Origin: Aeromonas piscicola
Lineage (GTDB): Bacteria; Pseudomonadota; Gammaproteobacteria; Enterobacterales; Aeromonadaceae
DNA length: 47,447 nucleotides
Reading direction: 5' to 3'
Assembly: GCF_000820005.1 (NCBI RefSeq)
Contig: NZ_CDBL01000082.1
Span: 1,076 to 48,522, forward strand
The notes under the pieces are model-generated. The model was not told the origin of the DNA and made no database searches. It saw nothing but the letters and a program-made list of their open reading frames with translations. A program made the position numbers and the translations under genes. Position 1 is the first letter of the stretch. Every line of letters begins with the position of its first letter. Below are positions 24,279 through 33,788 of this stretch, in pieces.

Positions 24279-24944
24279 ATGCTGGTCAGTGAAATGTTGA
24301 ATAGAGCATCTATTGAATTAACGGATACGCAGCGGATCAGCTGGGGTCTGGATGATTTGATCTCCTACTACAACAGCGCCATATCCGCTATCGCCAGCGC
24401 CAGACCGGATATCTTCATTAAGACGCAGCTCTTTGCTTGCGCCGCCGGCACTCGACAAACCGCCCCCGCGGGAACCATCAAATTGATAGATGTTGAGCGC
24501 AACACGCTGACCGGCAAGACGATCCGTTATGTGTCCCGCGCCGATCTGGAGAGCTTAATCCCGAGCTGGGCCAGCAGTACGGGTGGGGTAGAGACGGAGC
24601 TTTATGTCCACGAACCAACCAATATCACCGCTTTCTGGCTATACCCCGGAGTGCAGGCGGGAGTGAATGTTGATCTCGTGCTGAGCATCCTCCCTGCCAC
24701 TGTAACCAAGGGGACGGTCGAGTCGGGGGTCAATGTCCAGGTCGATGACCGATATATCACCCCCTGCCTGGATTGGATCATGTACCGCGCGTTCATGCGT
24801 GACTCGGAGGTGACGGCCAATGCGTCAAGAGGACAGCTCCACCTTCAATCCTTCAAACAGGCGTTGTCCGTTAGCACTGAAACTGATGCCACCATGCTGG
24901 CGATGAGGGACGGTCAGGCCAGTACCAACGGGCGGCGTCAATGA
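24279..24944 (+). CDS. Phage adaptor protein (DUF6682-like)
   Basis: 221 residues from ATG 24279 behind GAGGTG. Pattern: LLNRAS-like EMLNRASIELTDTQRISWGL, DLISYYNSAISAIASARPDI, then beta strands (LIDVERNTLTGKTIRYVSRA) and a C-terminal helix (LDWIMYRAFMRDSE). This matches adaptor proteins of short-tailed phages that extend the portal ring. It overlaps the tail-fibre gene by four bases. Confidence 0.75.
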   Translation: MLVSEMLNRASIELTDTQRISWGLDDLISYYNSAISAIASARPDIFIKTQLFACAAGTRQTAPAGTIKLIDVERNTLTGKTIRYVSRADLESLIPSWASSTGGVETELYVHEPTNITAFWLYPGVQAGVNVDLVLSILPATVTKGTVESGVNVQVDDRYITPCLDWIMYRAFMRDSEVTANASRGQLHLQSFKQALSVSTETDATMLAMRDGQASTNGRRQ

Positions 24945-27259
24945 TCCAGATCCACGGTGTGATCACCGACCCGGCTGGCAAGCCTGTACCGGGTGCCATC
25001 ATTGAGCTGCGAGCCTTAAGCACTACCGACGAAGTGTTAATGGGGTCGGTACTGACATTCAAATGCGACCTGGCTGGTGGTTACCAATTTCAACTGGCTG
25101 CCGGTGCCTACGATACATATGCCCAGAACGATCTGTGTGGCGACATGGATTACATGGGGACCGGGCTAGTGACGGCGCAGAGCGTTGATGGCACGTTGAA
25201 CAGTATCCTGGTCGATAGTGGCATCAGTTTGACACCTCCGCTGCTGGATAAGGCGTTGGATGCCATGCACCGAGCGGAGTCTGCTGCTGATGCAACCGAG
25301 CGTGATCGACTGAAAACCGGTAGCGATGTGATCGCGGCCGAACTGGCAAATCAGTTGGCATCTGGGCAGGCTGCAGCCGCATCTGTATCCGCCGTGGTGG
25401 CTGGTAGTAAAGCGAGTGATGCGGCGACCAGTGCGACTGCGGCCGCAGGCTCTGACACTCGAGCCCAGAAATGGGCAGAAAATCCAGTGGATGTGGCAGT
25501 GGTGACGGGTAAGCACTCTGCACTGCACCACGCAACCAAGGCGGACAGCTCTGCCGCTACGGCAGTAGCGAGTGCCTCGACCTCTGTGGCCAGTGCCGCA
25601 ACAGCCGTTGCCCAGGCTACGAATGCCAGCACGAGTGCGGCGACAGCTGCCATCAAGGCGAGTGAGGCCACGACCAGCGCAAGCACAGCCACCTCTCAAG
25701 CGAATGCTGCCAGTCTCGCCAAGGCCGCTGCTGCTACGTCTGCAACCCATGCGCAGACCCATGCCAGCAATGCAGATCTGGCTGCTCAAGCGTCTGAGCG
25801 TGCCAAGGTGATCACGATTGAGCATGCTGGAAGGGTTGCCACATTGGCCCAGCAGGTATCAGCCGATGGCGCTTTGGTTCAAGCGCAGACGGGGCAGGTT
25901 GCCGCCTATGCCGCGACTGTGGCGGGACAGACTAAGGAGGTCAGCACAAATACCACATCTGTGGCGTTGGCGAAGACCGCTGTCCAGGGGATGCGGGATG
26001 TAGTGGTAGCGAAAACGGCTCAGGCGCTTGCTGCCGCAGACACAGCCAGTGATAAAGCAAGCCAAGCGGCGCAGGATCAAGCATTGGCGAATAGCAGTGC
26101 TCAACGGGCTAGCCAGGCAGAACTCATAGCCGAATCCTGGGCCCAAAACCCGGAGGGGAGCGATATCAACGGGCGCCCCGGGGAGTTTTCTGCTCTGCAC
26201 TGGGCATTGCAGGCCCAGAAGTGGGCACAGGCCATCACATCACAGCTGGTGTGGATAGGGCCGTGGAATGCTGCCGCTGGGGCACCGATTGTGCCAGCGG
26301 CGAATCAGGGTGTCCCCTTCTATCGGATTTCCCACCCCGGGGAGATTGCCGGTGTTTCCTATGTGGCGGGTGACTACCTGCACTGGGATCCGAATACCCG
26401 CACCTGGTTCAAGATTGATGGCTCGGATGCGGTGATCTCGGTGAATGGCATGACTGGGGCCGTTGTGCTAAGTGCGGCGGATGTCGGTGCTCGGCCGGCC
26501 AGCTGGGTGCCCGGGTGGGCCGATATCACCAGTAAGCCGGTGACCATGCCGCCATCTGAGCACGGCCACCCATGGTCCCAGCTCTCCAACATCCCTGTTT
26601 ACGCCACGCGGTGGCCGACGTTGCCTGAAGTCGGTGCGGCTGCAGCTAGTCATACTCACCCTTGGACGCAGCTGACGGGGATCCCCGCCTATGCAGCGCG
26701 CTGGCCTAGCTATGCCGAGGTGACAGGCAAACCAGATTTTGCTGCAGCCAACCATAGCCACTCCTACATGGGGGATGGAGGAACTTATGGCACGCTTTAC
26801 CTGAACAGTTGGTTTCGCTCGAAGGGCGCGACAGGTTGGTACAGCGAGACCTATGGTGGTGGGATCTTTATGGAGGATGTTACTTGGGTGCGTACCTATG
26901 GTGGCAAGAAATTTTATGTCGCCAATACCGAGGGTGACGCATTGAACACTGCGGGCGGTGTTTATGCCGCAGGCAATGGCAATTTCAACGATGTGTATAT
27001 CCGCTCTGACCGCCGCCTCAAATCGAACATAGAACCAATTCAGAATGCCTTGGCCAAGGTTAAGGTCCTCTCTGGCAATTTGTATGACAAGGCCGGTCAG
27101 CGTGAAGCGGGTCTGATTGCACAGGAATTGGCTGAGGTACAACCCGAATCAGTCTTCTTGAACGCCGATACCACCTTGTCGATCGCGCATGCCGGGGTGC
27201 TGGCGCTGCTGGTTGAAGCGGTCAAAGCCCTTGATGAGAAGGTGGAGGCGCTGCAGTGA
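24941..27259 (+). CDS. Tail fibre with S74 intramolecular chaperone
   Basis: 772 residues. Residues 1-110 form the prophage tail-fibre N-terminal domain (IHGVITDPAGKPVPGAIIEL) that attaches to the virion. Residues 120-420 are an Ala/Ser/Thr-rich coiled-coil shaft. Two near-identical segments (HPWSQLSNIPVYATRWP and HPWTQLTGIPAYAARWP) precede the receptor-binding region. The C terminus is a peptidase S74 chaperone with Ser689 and Lys694 in SDRRLK, which cuts itself off after the trimer folds. It recognises the bacterial surface. The next gene starts inside its stop. Confidence 0.92.
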   Translation: MIQIHGVITDPAGKPVPGAIIELRALSTTDEVLMGSVLTFKCDLAGGYQFQLAAGAYDTYAQNDLCGDMDYMGTGLVTAQSVDGTLNSILVDSGISLTPPLLDKALDAMHRAESAADATERDRLKTGSDVIAAELANQLASGQAAAASVSAVVAGSKASDAATSATAAAGSDTRAQKWAENPVDVAVVTGKHSALHHATKADSSAATAVASASTSVASAATAVAQATNASTSAATAAIKASEATTSASTATSQANAASLAKAAAATSATHAQTHASNADLAAQASERAKVITIEHAGRVATLAQQVSADGALVQAQTGQVAAYAATVAGQTKEVSTNTTSVALAKTAVQGMRDVVVAKTAQALAAADTASDKASQAAQDQALANSSAQRASQAELIAESWAQNPEGSDINGRPGEFSALHWALQAQKWAQAITSQLVWIGPWNAAAGAPIVPAANQGVPFYRISHPGEIAGVSYVAGDYLHWDPNTRTWFKIDGSDAVISVNGMTGAVVLSAADVGARPASWVPGWADITSKPVTMPPSEHGHPWSQLSNIPVYATRWPTLPEVGAAAASHTHPWTQLTGIPAYAARWPSYAEVTGKPDFAAANHSHSYMGDGGTYGTLYLNSWFRSKGATGWYSETYGGGIFMEDVTWVRTYGGKKFYVANTEGDALNTAGGVYAAGNGNFNDVYIRSDRRLKSNIEPIQNALAKVKVLSGNLYDKAGQREAGLIAQELAEVQPESVFLNADTTLSIAHAGVLALLVEAVKALDEKVEALQ

Positions 27260-27771
27260 CCATCCCAGCCAAACCCTTCTGGCTTTCTGCTGCTTATAGC
27301 GAGTTTGGCGGCAATCGTTGGATGAGTGATACAGCCAATCGCGGTGGTCTACCTGCTCCTTGCTGGTTGGGTGAGCTGGCGGGGCGAAGCGCTTCAACGC
27401 ATAGGCTCACTATTGGGTCATGCGGTAATGGTGATGTGCTGCTTTGTGGTTTTTATGGTTCACAAGGCAGCATGGGGCCAACTAACCCGATAGGAAGCGT
27501 AGACCCTTCCTCATTTGATGGAAAAGCACTTGTCAGAATTTCAACCGCCAACAGGCTACCAGATAACATCTTTGTTGAGTGTCAGGGGAAGTTTGTCGCT
27601 GGACGTCGAGTACGTATTGCTGTGCTTGGGTTAGGCAGCGTAGAGGTAGGCACCCTCAATTATGGCAACAATTATTGTTCGCTCCAGTTGGCCCAAATTG
27701 CTGGGATTCATGGTTGGTTTGCTGCCCGAGTTGGCCAAACAGTACCAATAGATCTTGTTGTGATCGCATAA
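27256..27771 (+). CDS. Tail-fibre-associated protein, function unknown
   Basis: 171 residues from GTG 27256, overlapping the fibre stop. It is beta-rich and Gly-rich (GNGDVLLCGFYGSQGSMGPT, RVRIAVLGLGSVEVGTLNYG) with no membrane segment. Coupled translation with the fibre suggests a co-structural or receptor-binding accessory. It is slightly AT-richer than the fibre. Not recognised as a classical fibre assembly chaperone. Confidence 0.7.
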   Translation: MTIPAKPFWLSAAYSEFGGNRWMSDTANRGGLPAPCWLGELAGRSASTHRLTIGSCGNGDVLLCGFYGSQGSMGPTNPIGSVDPSSFDGKALVRISTANRLPDNIFVECQGKFVAGRRVRIAVLGLGSVEVGTLNYGNNYCSLQLAQIAGIHGWFAARVGQTVPIDLVVIA

Positions 27772-27780
27772 GAGCTTCCT

Positions 27781-29391
27781 ATGACATTACTCGATATCGT
27801 AACCATGCGCGGGATGGTACCGCGGGTGGCGGACCATCTATTGCCTGATGAGGCCGCTACCCTGGCGCAGGACTGCCATTTTGATCGCGGTGTCGTGGTC
27901 CCATTGATGGGGGACAAGCTTGTTGGCATGGCACTGCCTCTGGTACCCAAGACCTTGTTTCACTATTACGGGGATCACTGGTTTGCCTGGAACAAGTTGG
28001 TTGAGGTGATGCGTTCGCCGATCGCACAGGATCAGTACAATCGGATCTATTACACCGACGGTGAATACCCCAAGCTGACCTACGATGCGATTGCCACTGC
28101 GGGTACTCAAAAGCCCACGGCTTGGTTCCGCCTTGGTGTTCCTGCACCGGCGACACCGCCGAATATGCAGTCCATCACCCCGCCGGTGGGTGGGAAAGAC
28201 GATGACCCTACCGATGATGAAACTCGGTTCTATGTTGAAACCTATGTAAGCGGTTTGGGGGAGGAGGGGGCACCAGGGGCTGCCAGTGTGAAAGTCACTA
28301 TTACCATCCCGAACTCCACCGTGCTGGTGGGGTTGTCTCCAGCCCCAACCAGCAACAGCAATATCACCCGTCGTCGCCTCTATCGGTCTGTTTCTGGTGG
28401 CGGGATGGCGGATTACCTGCTGGTTGCCGATCTTCCCATTGCGACCGTGACCCATAGCGACAGCAAGAAGGATGGTGAGCTGGGGCCGGTGCTTGAGACC
28501 TATGGCTACACCATGCCGCCAGACTCTATGCGGGGTATTTGTCAGATGGCCAACGGTATCTGCGCTGGATTCACCGGCAATGCCGTGCTGTTCTCCGAGC
28601 CCTTCCTACCCTATGCCTGGCCCGATAAGTACAAATTGACCACAGAGCACGACATCGTGGCGATCGCCGCTATTGATACCGCTCTGGTGGTTGGGACCAA
28701 AGGCTATCCCTATCTGTTTCAGGGCGCGTCCCCCTCAGCCATTACTGGGCAAAAGCTCTCATCGGTCCAACAGGCCTGTGTCAGTGCGAGATCTATGGTG
28801 GCGCTGGATGGCATGGTTCTCTACGCGTCGCCAGATGGCCTGATTGGTGTAGGTTCCGATGGTGGTGTCTTGGTTACCGAGGGCATCATCACCCGTGAGC
28901 AGTGGCAGGTGATGAAGCCTGAAACGCTACGAGCCTGGTACAGCGAAGGCAAGTATGTCGCCCTGACAGATAGCCATGCGTTTGTGTTTGACCCGAAATC
29001 GGGAGACTTACGTTGGCTATCGGGTCGCTGGGATACCGCGGTGCCTGACATGCAACTCGATGCTCTGATGTTGGCCAAGGGCCTTGAGCTTTATCAGTGG
29101 CGGGGTGGGGCGACTACCTTGCCGATGATCTGGCGCTCTAAAGTGTTTGCACTGCCACCCGGCACCAGGCTTGGTTGTGCCAGGGTGATAAGTGATGTGA
29201 TTAGTCAATGTCGCTTCTCGCTGATCATAGATGGGGTGCGGGTGTTTTCCCTCACCGAAGGCCAGGTACCTGCTGGCGTATTCCGCCTGCCTCCTTTGCG
29301 TGGCCGGCGGTGGCAGATTGAGGTAGCCGGGATCTCGGTGATAGAACGCATTACCTTGGGCAGCAGTATTGCAGAGGTCGCGGCGCAATGA
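27781..29391 (+). CDS. Virion tail/hub structural protein
   Basis: 536 residues from ATG 27781. It begins MTLLDIVTMRGMVPRVADHL and shows repeated beta motifs (WFAWNKLVEVMRSPIA, YLFQGASPSAITGQKL, GMVLYASPDGLIGVGSDGGV) that suggest a beta-propeller-like fold, common in tail hub or tubular proteins of 933W-type and P22-like phages. No enzymatic motif seen. It overlaps the next gene by four bases. Confidence 0.75.
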   Translation: MTLLDIVTMRGMVPRVADHLLPDEAATLAQDCHFDRGVVVPLMGDKLVGMALPLVPKTLFHYYGDHWFAWNKLVEVMRSPIAQDQYNRIYYTDGEYPKLTYDAIATAGTQKPTAWFRLGVPAPATPPNMQSITPPVGGKDDDPTDDETRFYVETYVSGLGEEGAPGAASVKVTITIPNSTVLVGLSPAPTSNSNITRRRLYRSVSGGGMADYLLVADLPIATVTHSDSKKDGELGPVLETYGYTMPPDSMRGICQMANGICAGFTGNAVLFSEPFLPYAWPDKYKLTTEHDIVAIAAIDTALVVGTKGYPYLFQGASPSAITGQKLSSVQQACVSARSMVALDGMVLYASPDGLIGVGSDGGVLVTEGIITREQWQVMKPETLRAWYSEGKYVALTDSHAFVFDPKSGDLRWLSGRWDTAVPDMQLDALMLAKGLELYQWRGGATTLPMIWRSKVFALPPGTRLGCARVISDVISQCRFSLIIDGVRVFSLTEGQVPAGVFRLPPLRGRRWQIEVAGISVIERITLGSSIAEVAAQ

Positions 29392-30659
29392 GTAAGAGCT
29401 CCTTTCGTGCCAGCGGTACTCAGCAAGGACTGACCGAGAACATGCAGATCCTGACCGGCCAGAAAGGGGATCGGCTGGACAAAGCGCTCACTTTGCGGGA
29501 AGCCGCGAGTCTCGGGATGGTGAACTTACGCCGTAACAGTAGCGGGGCGGTCGTGCCGGAGCTGCCACCGGATAAGCCAACAGACCCTGAGTGGTCAGGC
29601 GTGCAACCCCCCGTTGCGCCGACGAATGTCACCGCTGATGGCGCCTTTCAGACCATTACCCTGACTTGGGATATCCCTGGTTACAAAGGGCACTCTTATG
29701 CCGAAGTGCTGCGTGCAGAGGTCGATAACCCGGCTATCTCGGTAGCGATCGGCACCACCCTGGCAAATGTCTACTCAGACTCAGTGGGTAAGGGATTCAC
29801 CGCCTATTACTGGGTGCGTTTCATCAACAAGAATGGGCTGGCAGGACCACTTCATAGCACGGCAGGGTTGAAGGCCAAGACCAGTCCTAACGTCGATGAA
29901 ATCATCGCATCAGCCACACACTTTGCTATCTATAACCCAGCAAGACCTGACCAAAAAGAGATCATCTTTGGTGTCACGGATGATGGCCGGGTAGCCATCA
30001 AAGAGGCGGTTATCAAGGCTGCCACCATCCAGATCCTGCACTCAGAGAAGATCACTGCAGACTATATCAAGGCAGGGGTCAGTATCAGTGCGCCCTTGAT
30101 CACCGGTGGCCAGTTCGATATGGGCAATGCGTTCATGGCTGGCGGCTCTGCAGGGTTTGGCAAGGGGGGGCCCTATGCGGCGTGGGGCTGGGGTTGGTAC
30201 ACCATGATCTACTCCGATGGCAGTCTGTTCACCAACCGTCTAAGGGCAGAGGGCGGGTATGTCAAAAATATGAGCCTGGGTAACTGCACGATTGAGCAGG
30301 ACTGTGTGGTGAAGGGGACAATCTATGCAGAGAAGATTGTGGGCGACATTGTCAGAACATATGCCCTGAATCCTGCATCGGCAGTTCAGCTACCAGCAAT
30401 GCCATTTGCCAGAAAATGTACCTTCATGGTTACGGTGTCGAGCGGCACATCGACGGTGACGGCAACGGTCTACGTGAATGGGGTTGCCATAGGGTCATTA
30501 ACCGCCCGAGATTATGGACTTGGCCAGGGTTCGACCATGAATCAGAATTTCGAATACCTGCTGGTTGCCAACCGGACCCACACGATCAGCTATGACAGAG
30601 ACAATAAGGACTATTTCTACGCCTCGAGTTCCTGTTTATCGATAGTGTGTTTGGCATGA
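29388..30659 (+). CDS. Tail tip / fibre-base protein with fibronectin III-like domain
   Basis: 423 residues from ATG 29388. Residues 80-165 look like a fibronectin III domain (PVAPTNVTADGAFQTITLTW ... YYWVRFINKNGLAGP). The next part (GVTDDGRVAIKEAVIKAATI, HSEKITADYIKAGVSISAPL) has the parallel-beta pattern seen at the C terminus of lambda J-type host-specificity proteins. The end (FEYLLVANRTHTISYDRD) is a small beta domain. It probably lies at the tail tip and contacts the receptor. Confidence 0.78.
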   Translation: MSKSSFRASGTQQGLTENMQILTGQKGDRLDKALTLREAASLGMVNLRRNSSGAVVPELPPDKPTDPEWSGVQPPVAPTNVTADGAFQTITLTWDIPGYKGHSYAEVLRAEVDNPAISVAIGTTLANVYSDSVGKGFTAYYWVRFINKNGLAGPLHSTAGLKAKTSPNVDEIIASATHFAIYNPARPDQKEIIFGVTDDGRVAIKEAVIKAATIQILHSEKITADYIKAGVSISAPLITGGQFDMGNAFMAGGSAGFGKGGPYAAWGWGWYTMIYSDGSLFTNRLRAEGGYVKNMSLGNCTIEQDCVVKGTIYAEKIVGDIVRTYALNPASAVQLPAMPFARKCTFMVTVSSGTSTVTATVYVNGVAIGSLTARDYGLGQGSTMNQNFEYLLVANRTHTISYDRDNKDYFYASSSCLSIVCLA

Positions 30660-31027
30660 CGGGCATGGTGCTAAGTTCCATTAACCGGATTGTTACCGAT
30701 ACCGGCAACCCCGGTCTACCTGCCGAACTACAAGACGCCATCCGTAACCGGGTGGCGTTTTTGTTTGTGCGAGGTGCTGACGGTTTTGTGCTGAAGCCGA
30801 TAGTCGAGCTGGGGATCACCGGTGTGCTGGTATGGGTCGGCTGGGGTGATAGCGGCGCACCGAAACACCATCTGCCGGAGGTAAAGCGTTTGGCCAGGAT
30901 GATAGGGGCCCGCTGGTTGCGCTTTCACTCGGTACGCAAGGGGTGGCTCAAGGCAGCACCCAAGATGGGGTGGGAGCGTCGGCTCGACGATGCTGACGGC
31001 CTGTATGTATTTCAAATCAACCTGTGA
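30656..31027 (+). CDS. Phage protein of unknown function
   Basis: 123 residues from ATG 30656, overlapping the previous stop (ATGA). It contains VAFLFVRGADGFVLKPIVEL, GVLVWVGWGDSG and a basic end with RWLRFHSVRKGWLK. A compact alpha/beta protein without signal peptide. Its place between tail-tip and ejection-protein genes suggests an assembly or structural role. I do not recognise the family. Confidence 0.72.
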   Translation: MTGMVLSSINRIVTDTGNPGLPAELQDAIRNRVAFLFVRGADGFVLKPIVELGITGVLVWVGWGDSGAPKHHLPEVKRLARMIGARWLRFHSVRKGWLKAAPKMGWERRLDDADGLYVFQINL

Positions 31028-31036
31028 GGTGGGGCT

Positions 31037-31669
31037 ATGGGTAAGGGCGGCTCGAACGAAATCAAAGAGACTGAGGCACAAAAGGCCGCAGCCGGCGTGG
31101 CATCGGAGCAGTGGGACCTCTACAAGAGCGACTTGCAGCAGTACGAAGACCTCTTCATGGACAAGGTGGATAACCTCAACAGCGAGCAGGAATACGACAA
31201 GTTGGCCGGAACTGCAGCGTTGGGTACCTCGCAAGCTTTCGGCGAGGTGCGCTCAGGGTTGGCTGACAACTTGGCTGCTGGCGGGGTGGACCCGACGAGC
31301 GGCAAGTACCAGGGGGCTATGGGAGCACTGGAAACTGACCAGGCTCTGAGCCAGACCGATACTGCCAACCGCGCCCAATCCAGCCAGCAGGATCGCTATG
31401 TGGCGGGGCTTAAGGATGTGGTGAGCATTGGTGCCGGCCAAAAAGCAGAGTCGCTGGCCGGCATGGGGGATGTTGCCAGCACCAGCCTGCGCAAGGCGGT
31501 GAGCGATGCCCAAACCTCATTCCAGGATAAGCAGGCAACGGCAGGTCTGGTGGGTACGTTAGCTGGGGGGGCAACCGCTTATGGACTCGGGCAAGTGAAA
31601 GTCCCCGCGGCCGCAGGTAGCAAGAAGATCAGCCCGACAGCATCTGTGCTGCAAAACAAAGGCTATTAA
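31037..31669 (+). CDS. Putative internal virion (ejection) protein
   Basis: 210 residues from ATG 31037 behind GAGGTGGGG. Helical and Ala/Gly/Gln-rich (KAAAGVASEQWDLYKSDLQQ, AFGEVRSGLADNLAAGG) with a short hydrophobic Gly-rich segment (AGLVGTLAGGATAYGL, about 172-188). This composition is typical of the small internal proteins that leave the head with the DNA and help form a channel. Inference from composition and context. Confidence 0.65.
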   Translation: MGKGGSNEIKETEAQKAAAGVASEQWDLYKSDLQQYEDLFMDKVDNLNSEQEYDKLAGTAALGTSQAFGEVRSGLADNLAAGGVDPTSGKYQGAMGALETDQALSQTDTANRAQSSQQDRYVAGLKDVVSIGAGQKAESLAGMGDVASTSLRKAVSDAQTSFQDKQATAGLVGTLAGGATAYGLGQVKVPAAAGSKKISPTASVLQNKGY

Positions 31670-31679
31670 GGAGTAAGCA

Positions 31680-32060
31680 ATGGGATATGCCGCTGACACT
31701 TACGCAAAAATTACCCGGGAGCAGTATCAGGACTGGAAGACCCGCTTTTACCCCAAACAGAAAGAGTTGATGGCATTGGCCACCAACGGACAGCTGCTCC
31801 GAGACCAGTTGGGGAGGGTTGACGGGAATAGTGTTAATGCCCTTCGCTCAGCTCAGCAGGCAACGGGTAATCGCAACGCTCGTATGGGCGTCAGCGCAAA
31901 TGAGAACGTCCATGACAATAGCCAGGGGCTGCGCTCGGCGCTGATGACTGCGGGGACTGAAAATGGGTTACGAGAGCAAGAGCAGTCCCGCCAGATGGGG
32001 ATCTTGACGGGGGCAGATGCTGGTCTGCGTGAAGCAATCAAGACAGGGGGCAAGGCCTGA
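31680..32060 (+). CDS. Putative internal virion protein
   Basis: 126 residues from ATG 31680 behind AAGGAG. Fully helical and rich in Gln, Arg and Ala (MGYAADTYAKITREQYQDWK; LRSALMTAGTENGLREQEQS). No membrane segment. It overlaps the next gene by one base, indicating coupling within the ejection-protein cluster. Function unrecognised beyond context. Confidence 0.65.
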   Translation: MGYAADTYAKITREQYQDWKTRFYPKQKELMALATNGQLLRDQLGRVDGNSVNALRSAQQATGNRNARMGVSANENVHDNSQGLRSALMTAGTENGLREQEQSRQMGILTGADAGLREAIKTGGKA

Positions 32061-32299
32061 TGGGGTACGGAATTCTGGATATTGGCGCTCAGACGCGTCA
32101 GCAGGGGATGGCTGGACTGCGGGATGCGGCCAATCGCGAGGGGGAGATGGAAGCCGCCAATAAGAGTCTCAAGTCTGCTCGTAAAGCCCAGACCATGAGC
32201 GCAGTCGGAACGGGTGCCGCAGTCGGCACCATGGTCATGCCTGGCATCGGTACCGCGGTTGGTGCGGGCGTGGGTTTTCTGGCAGACAGTCTGTTTTAA
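32060..32299 (+). CDS. Small glycine-zipper phage protein
   Basis: 79 residues from ATG 32060. A charged helical first half is followed by a Gly/Ala/Val membrane-active segment (AVGTGAAVGTMVMPGIGTAV, 49-68) like a glycine zipper. Such segments insert in membranes, so it may be part of the ejection channel. It begins MGYGILDIGA, resembling the MGYAADTYA start of the upstream gene. Confidence 0.68.
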   Translation: MGYGILDIGAQTRQQGMAGLRDAANREGEMEAANKSLKSARKAQTMSAVGTGAAVGTMVMPGIGTAVGAGVGFLADSLF

Positions 32300-32307
32300 G
32301 GGGATAG

Positions 32308-33711
32308 ATGATGGCTGTATCAGGATTAGCAGAAGGCTTTCTGGCTGGCTTTAGTACGATGGACCGGTATCAGCGTGGTCAGAAAGACGACGAGCGCATG
32401 GATAAATCAATGAGCCTGCGCGACGCACAGTGGCAGAACGAGCAGGGCCGGCAGGAGGTCGCAGATCAGCGGTATCAAGAGAGTGTCGATTATGCCAAGC
32501 AACGCGATAACCTTGGTGATTCTCACTATGAGAAAGAATTTGCTCAAAATGAGCGGCAAGTAAAATCGGCTGAAGCACGGGCAGATGCTTATGAGCGTCG
32601 TGCAGCCTCCAGCGAAGCCCGTCAGCAGCAGGAGTATCAATGGCAGGGTGAACAGCGTGAGAAGCAGCTCTTCCAGCAGGAAAACATGCCAATCATCCAG
32701 TCTGGCTGGGAGGCGGTTGCAGAGGGGAAAGATCCCGGTGAGCAGTTCTGGGGGGTTGTGCGAGATAAGCGGGCGGGATCCTACAACCCTGAGCGCTATC
32801 TGCAGCAAGGTTATGCCGAGGCAGGCAAGACTTTCGTCACCTATGCAGGCAACCTGATGCGCCAGGCGGAGGGTGGCAAGTTGGATCCATCAACCCCTGA
32901 GGGGCATGCGCTCATCAATGATCCGAAGTTCATCAAGGCGGCTGGGACTATCTATCAGGATGAGGTCAATAAAGGAGTGGGTGACATAGACCCGGATAGC
33001 GGCAAGACCATCACCGCCAAGCAGCTCAACAATATCATGGTGAGCCCAGATGGACGTGGAGTCGTACTGGGGGTGGAGGTTACCTATGACGATGGCAGCA
33101 AGGATGTGCGACCGGTCACCAATAATCGCACCTCCTCCCCAGATGATCCCCCCAAGGTCATCCCCATCAATGACTTCTTAAAGCCTGCCTACCAGCGAGC
33201 AGCCCTCGCCAAGCATATGGTGGGTAATGCTGATCAGCTGCGGACTTCGCTTGGACTGACTGCTGGCCCAGACCGGGCTGGTTACAAGAAGGCAGTGACT
33301 GACCTTGAGAAGCAGCATGGCCAGAACCGGGCGCGGATCTCTTCCAGTAATGCAGAGGACAAAGACATTCAGTTGGAGGCACTAGATGCCCAACTTGATT
33401 CAAGTAAGGCCGCTGCAGCGGGTACTTATGGCATGACCAGCAAGCGTGATGAGTCGGCTACCAGCGCACCCATCAAGGAGTGGACTGGTGGGGATCCCGA
33501 GCGACTGCAGTTCATCAAAGAGGCAAACCAACACGGTAAGCTCAACAGTTTGCTCGAGAACCCCACGAGAATGAGCACAGCTTTTGAGATGTGGCGCCAG
33601 CAGGCCATTTCACAGAAGAAGGCAGAACAAGCAACGGTGACCGCCACCCGGCTGCGTGATACGAAGACGGACGCCTATAAGGCGATGAGTTTGGCACAAG
33701 CCCGCCAGTAG
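32308..33711 (+). CDS. Large helical virion protein, putative ejection protein
   Basis: 467 residues from ATG 32308 (a second ATG follows at 32311). It starts with GLAEGFLAGF, then a long Gln/Glu/Arg coiled coil (about 40-130), a mixed domain with INDPKFIKAAGTIYQDEVNK and VVLGVEVTYDDGSKDVRPVT, and a helical tail. Composition, size and place before the giant protein match internal head proteins of short-tailed phages. The stop is followed at once by border element copy 3. Confidence 0.7.
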   Translation: MMAVSGLAEGFLAGFSTMDRYQRGQKDDERMDKSMSLRDAQWQNEQGRQEVADQRYQESVDYAKQRDNLGDSHYEKEFAQNERQVKSAEARADAYERRAASSEARQQQEYQWQGEQREKQLFQQENMPIIQSGWEAVAEGKDPGEQFWGVVRDKRAGSYNPERYLQQGYAEAGKTFVTYAGNLMRQAEGGKLDPSTPEGHALINDPKFIKAAGTIYQDEVNKGVGDIDPDSGKTITAKQLNNIMVSPDGRGVVLGVEVTYDDGSKDVRPVTNNRTSSPDDPPKVIPINDFLKPAYQRAALAKHMVGNADQLRTSLGLTAGPDRAGYKKAVTDLEKQHGQNRARISSSNAEDKDIQLEALDAQLDSSKAAAAGTYGMTSKRDESATSAPIKEWTGGDPERLQFIKEANQHGKLNSLLENPTRMSTAFEMWRQQAISQKKAEQATVTATRLRDTKTDAYKAMSLAQARQ

Positions 33712-33760
33712 TTGCCTTCCCCCCCTCCCAGCGTTAGCATCTCCCCATAGTCGGCCAGTC
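33710..33760 (+). repeat. Recurrent late-border element, copy 3
   Basis: Shares AGTTGC-TTCC, CCCAGCGTTAG-AT-TCCCCA and GGCC-AGTCT with copy 2, starting within the preceding stop codon. A GGCCA / TGGCC hairpin (33753-33757, 33768-33772) begins inside it. Confidence 0.6.
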
Positions 33761-33788
33761 TGTTTATTGGCCTGCACCTCCAAATTCA

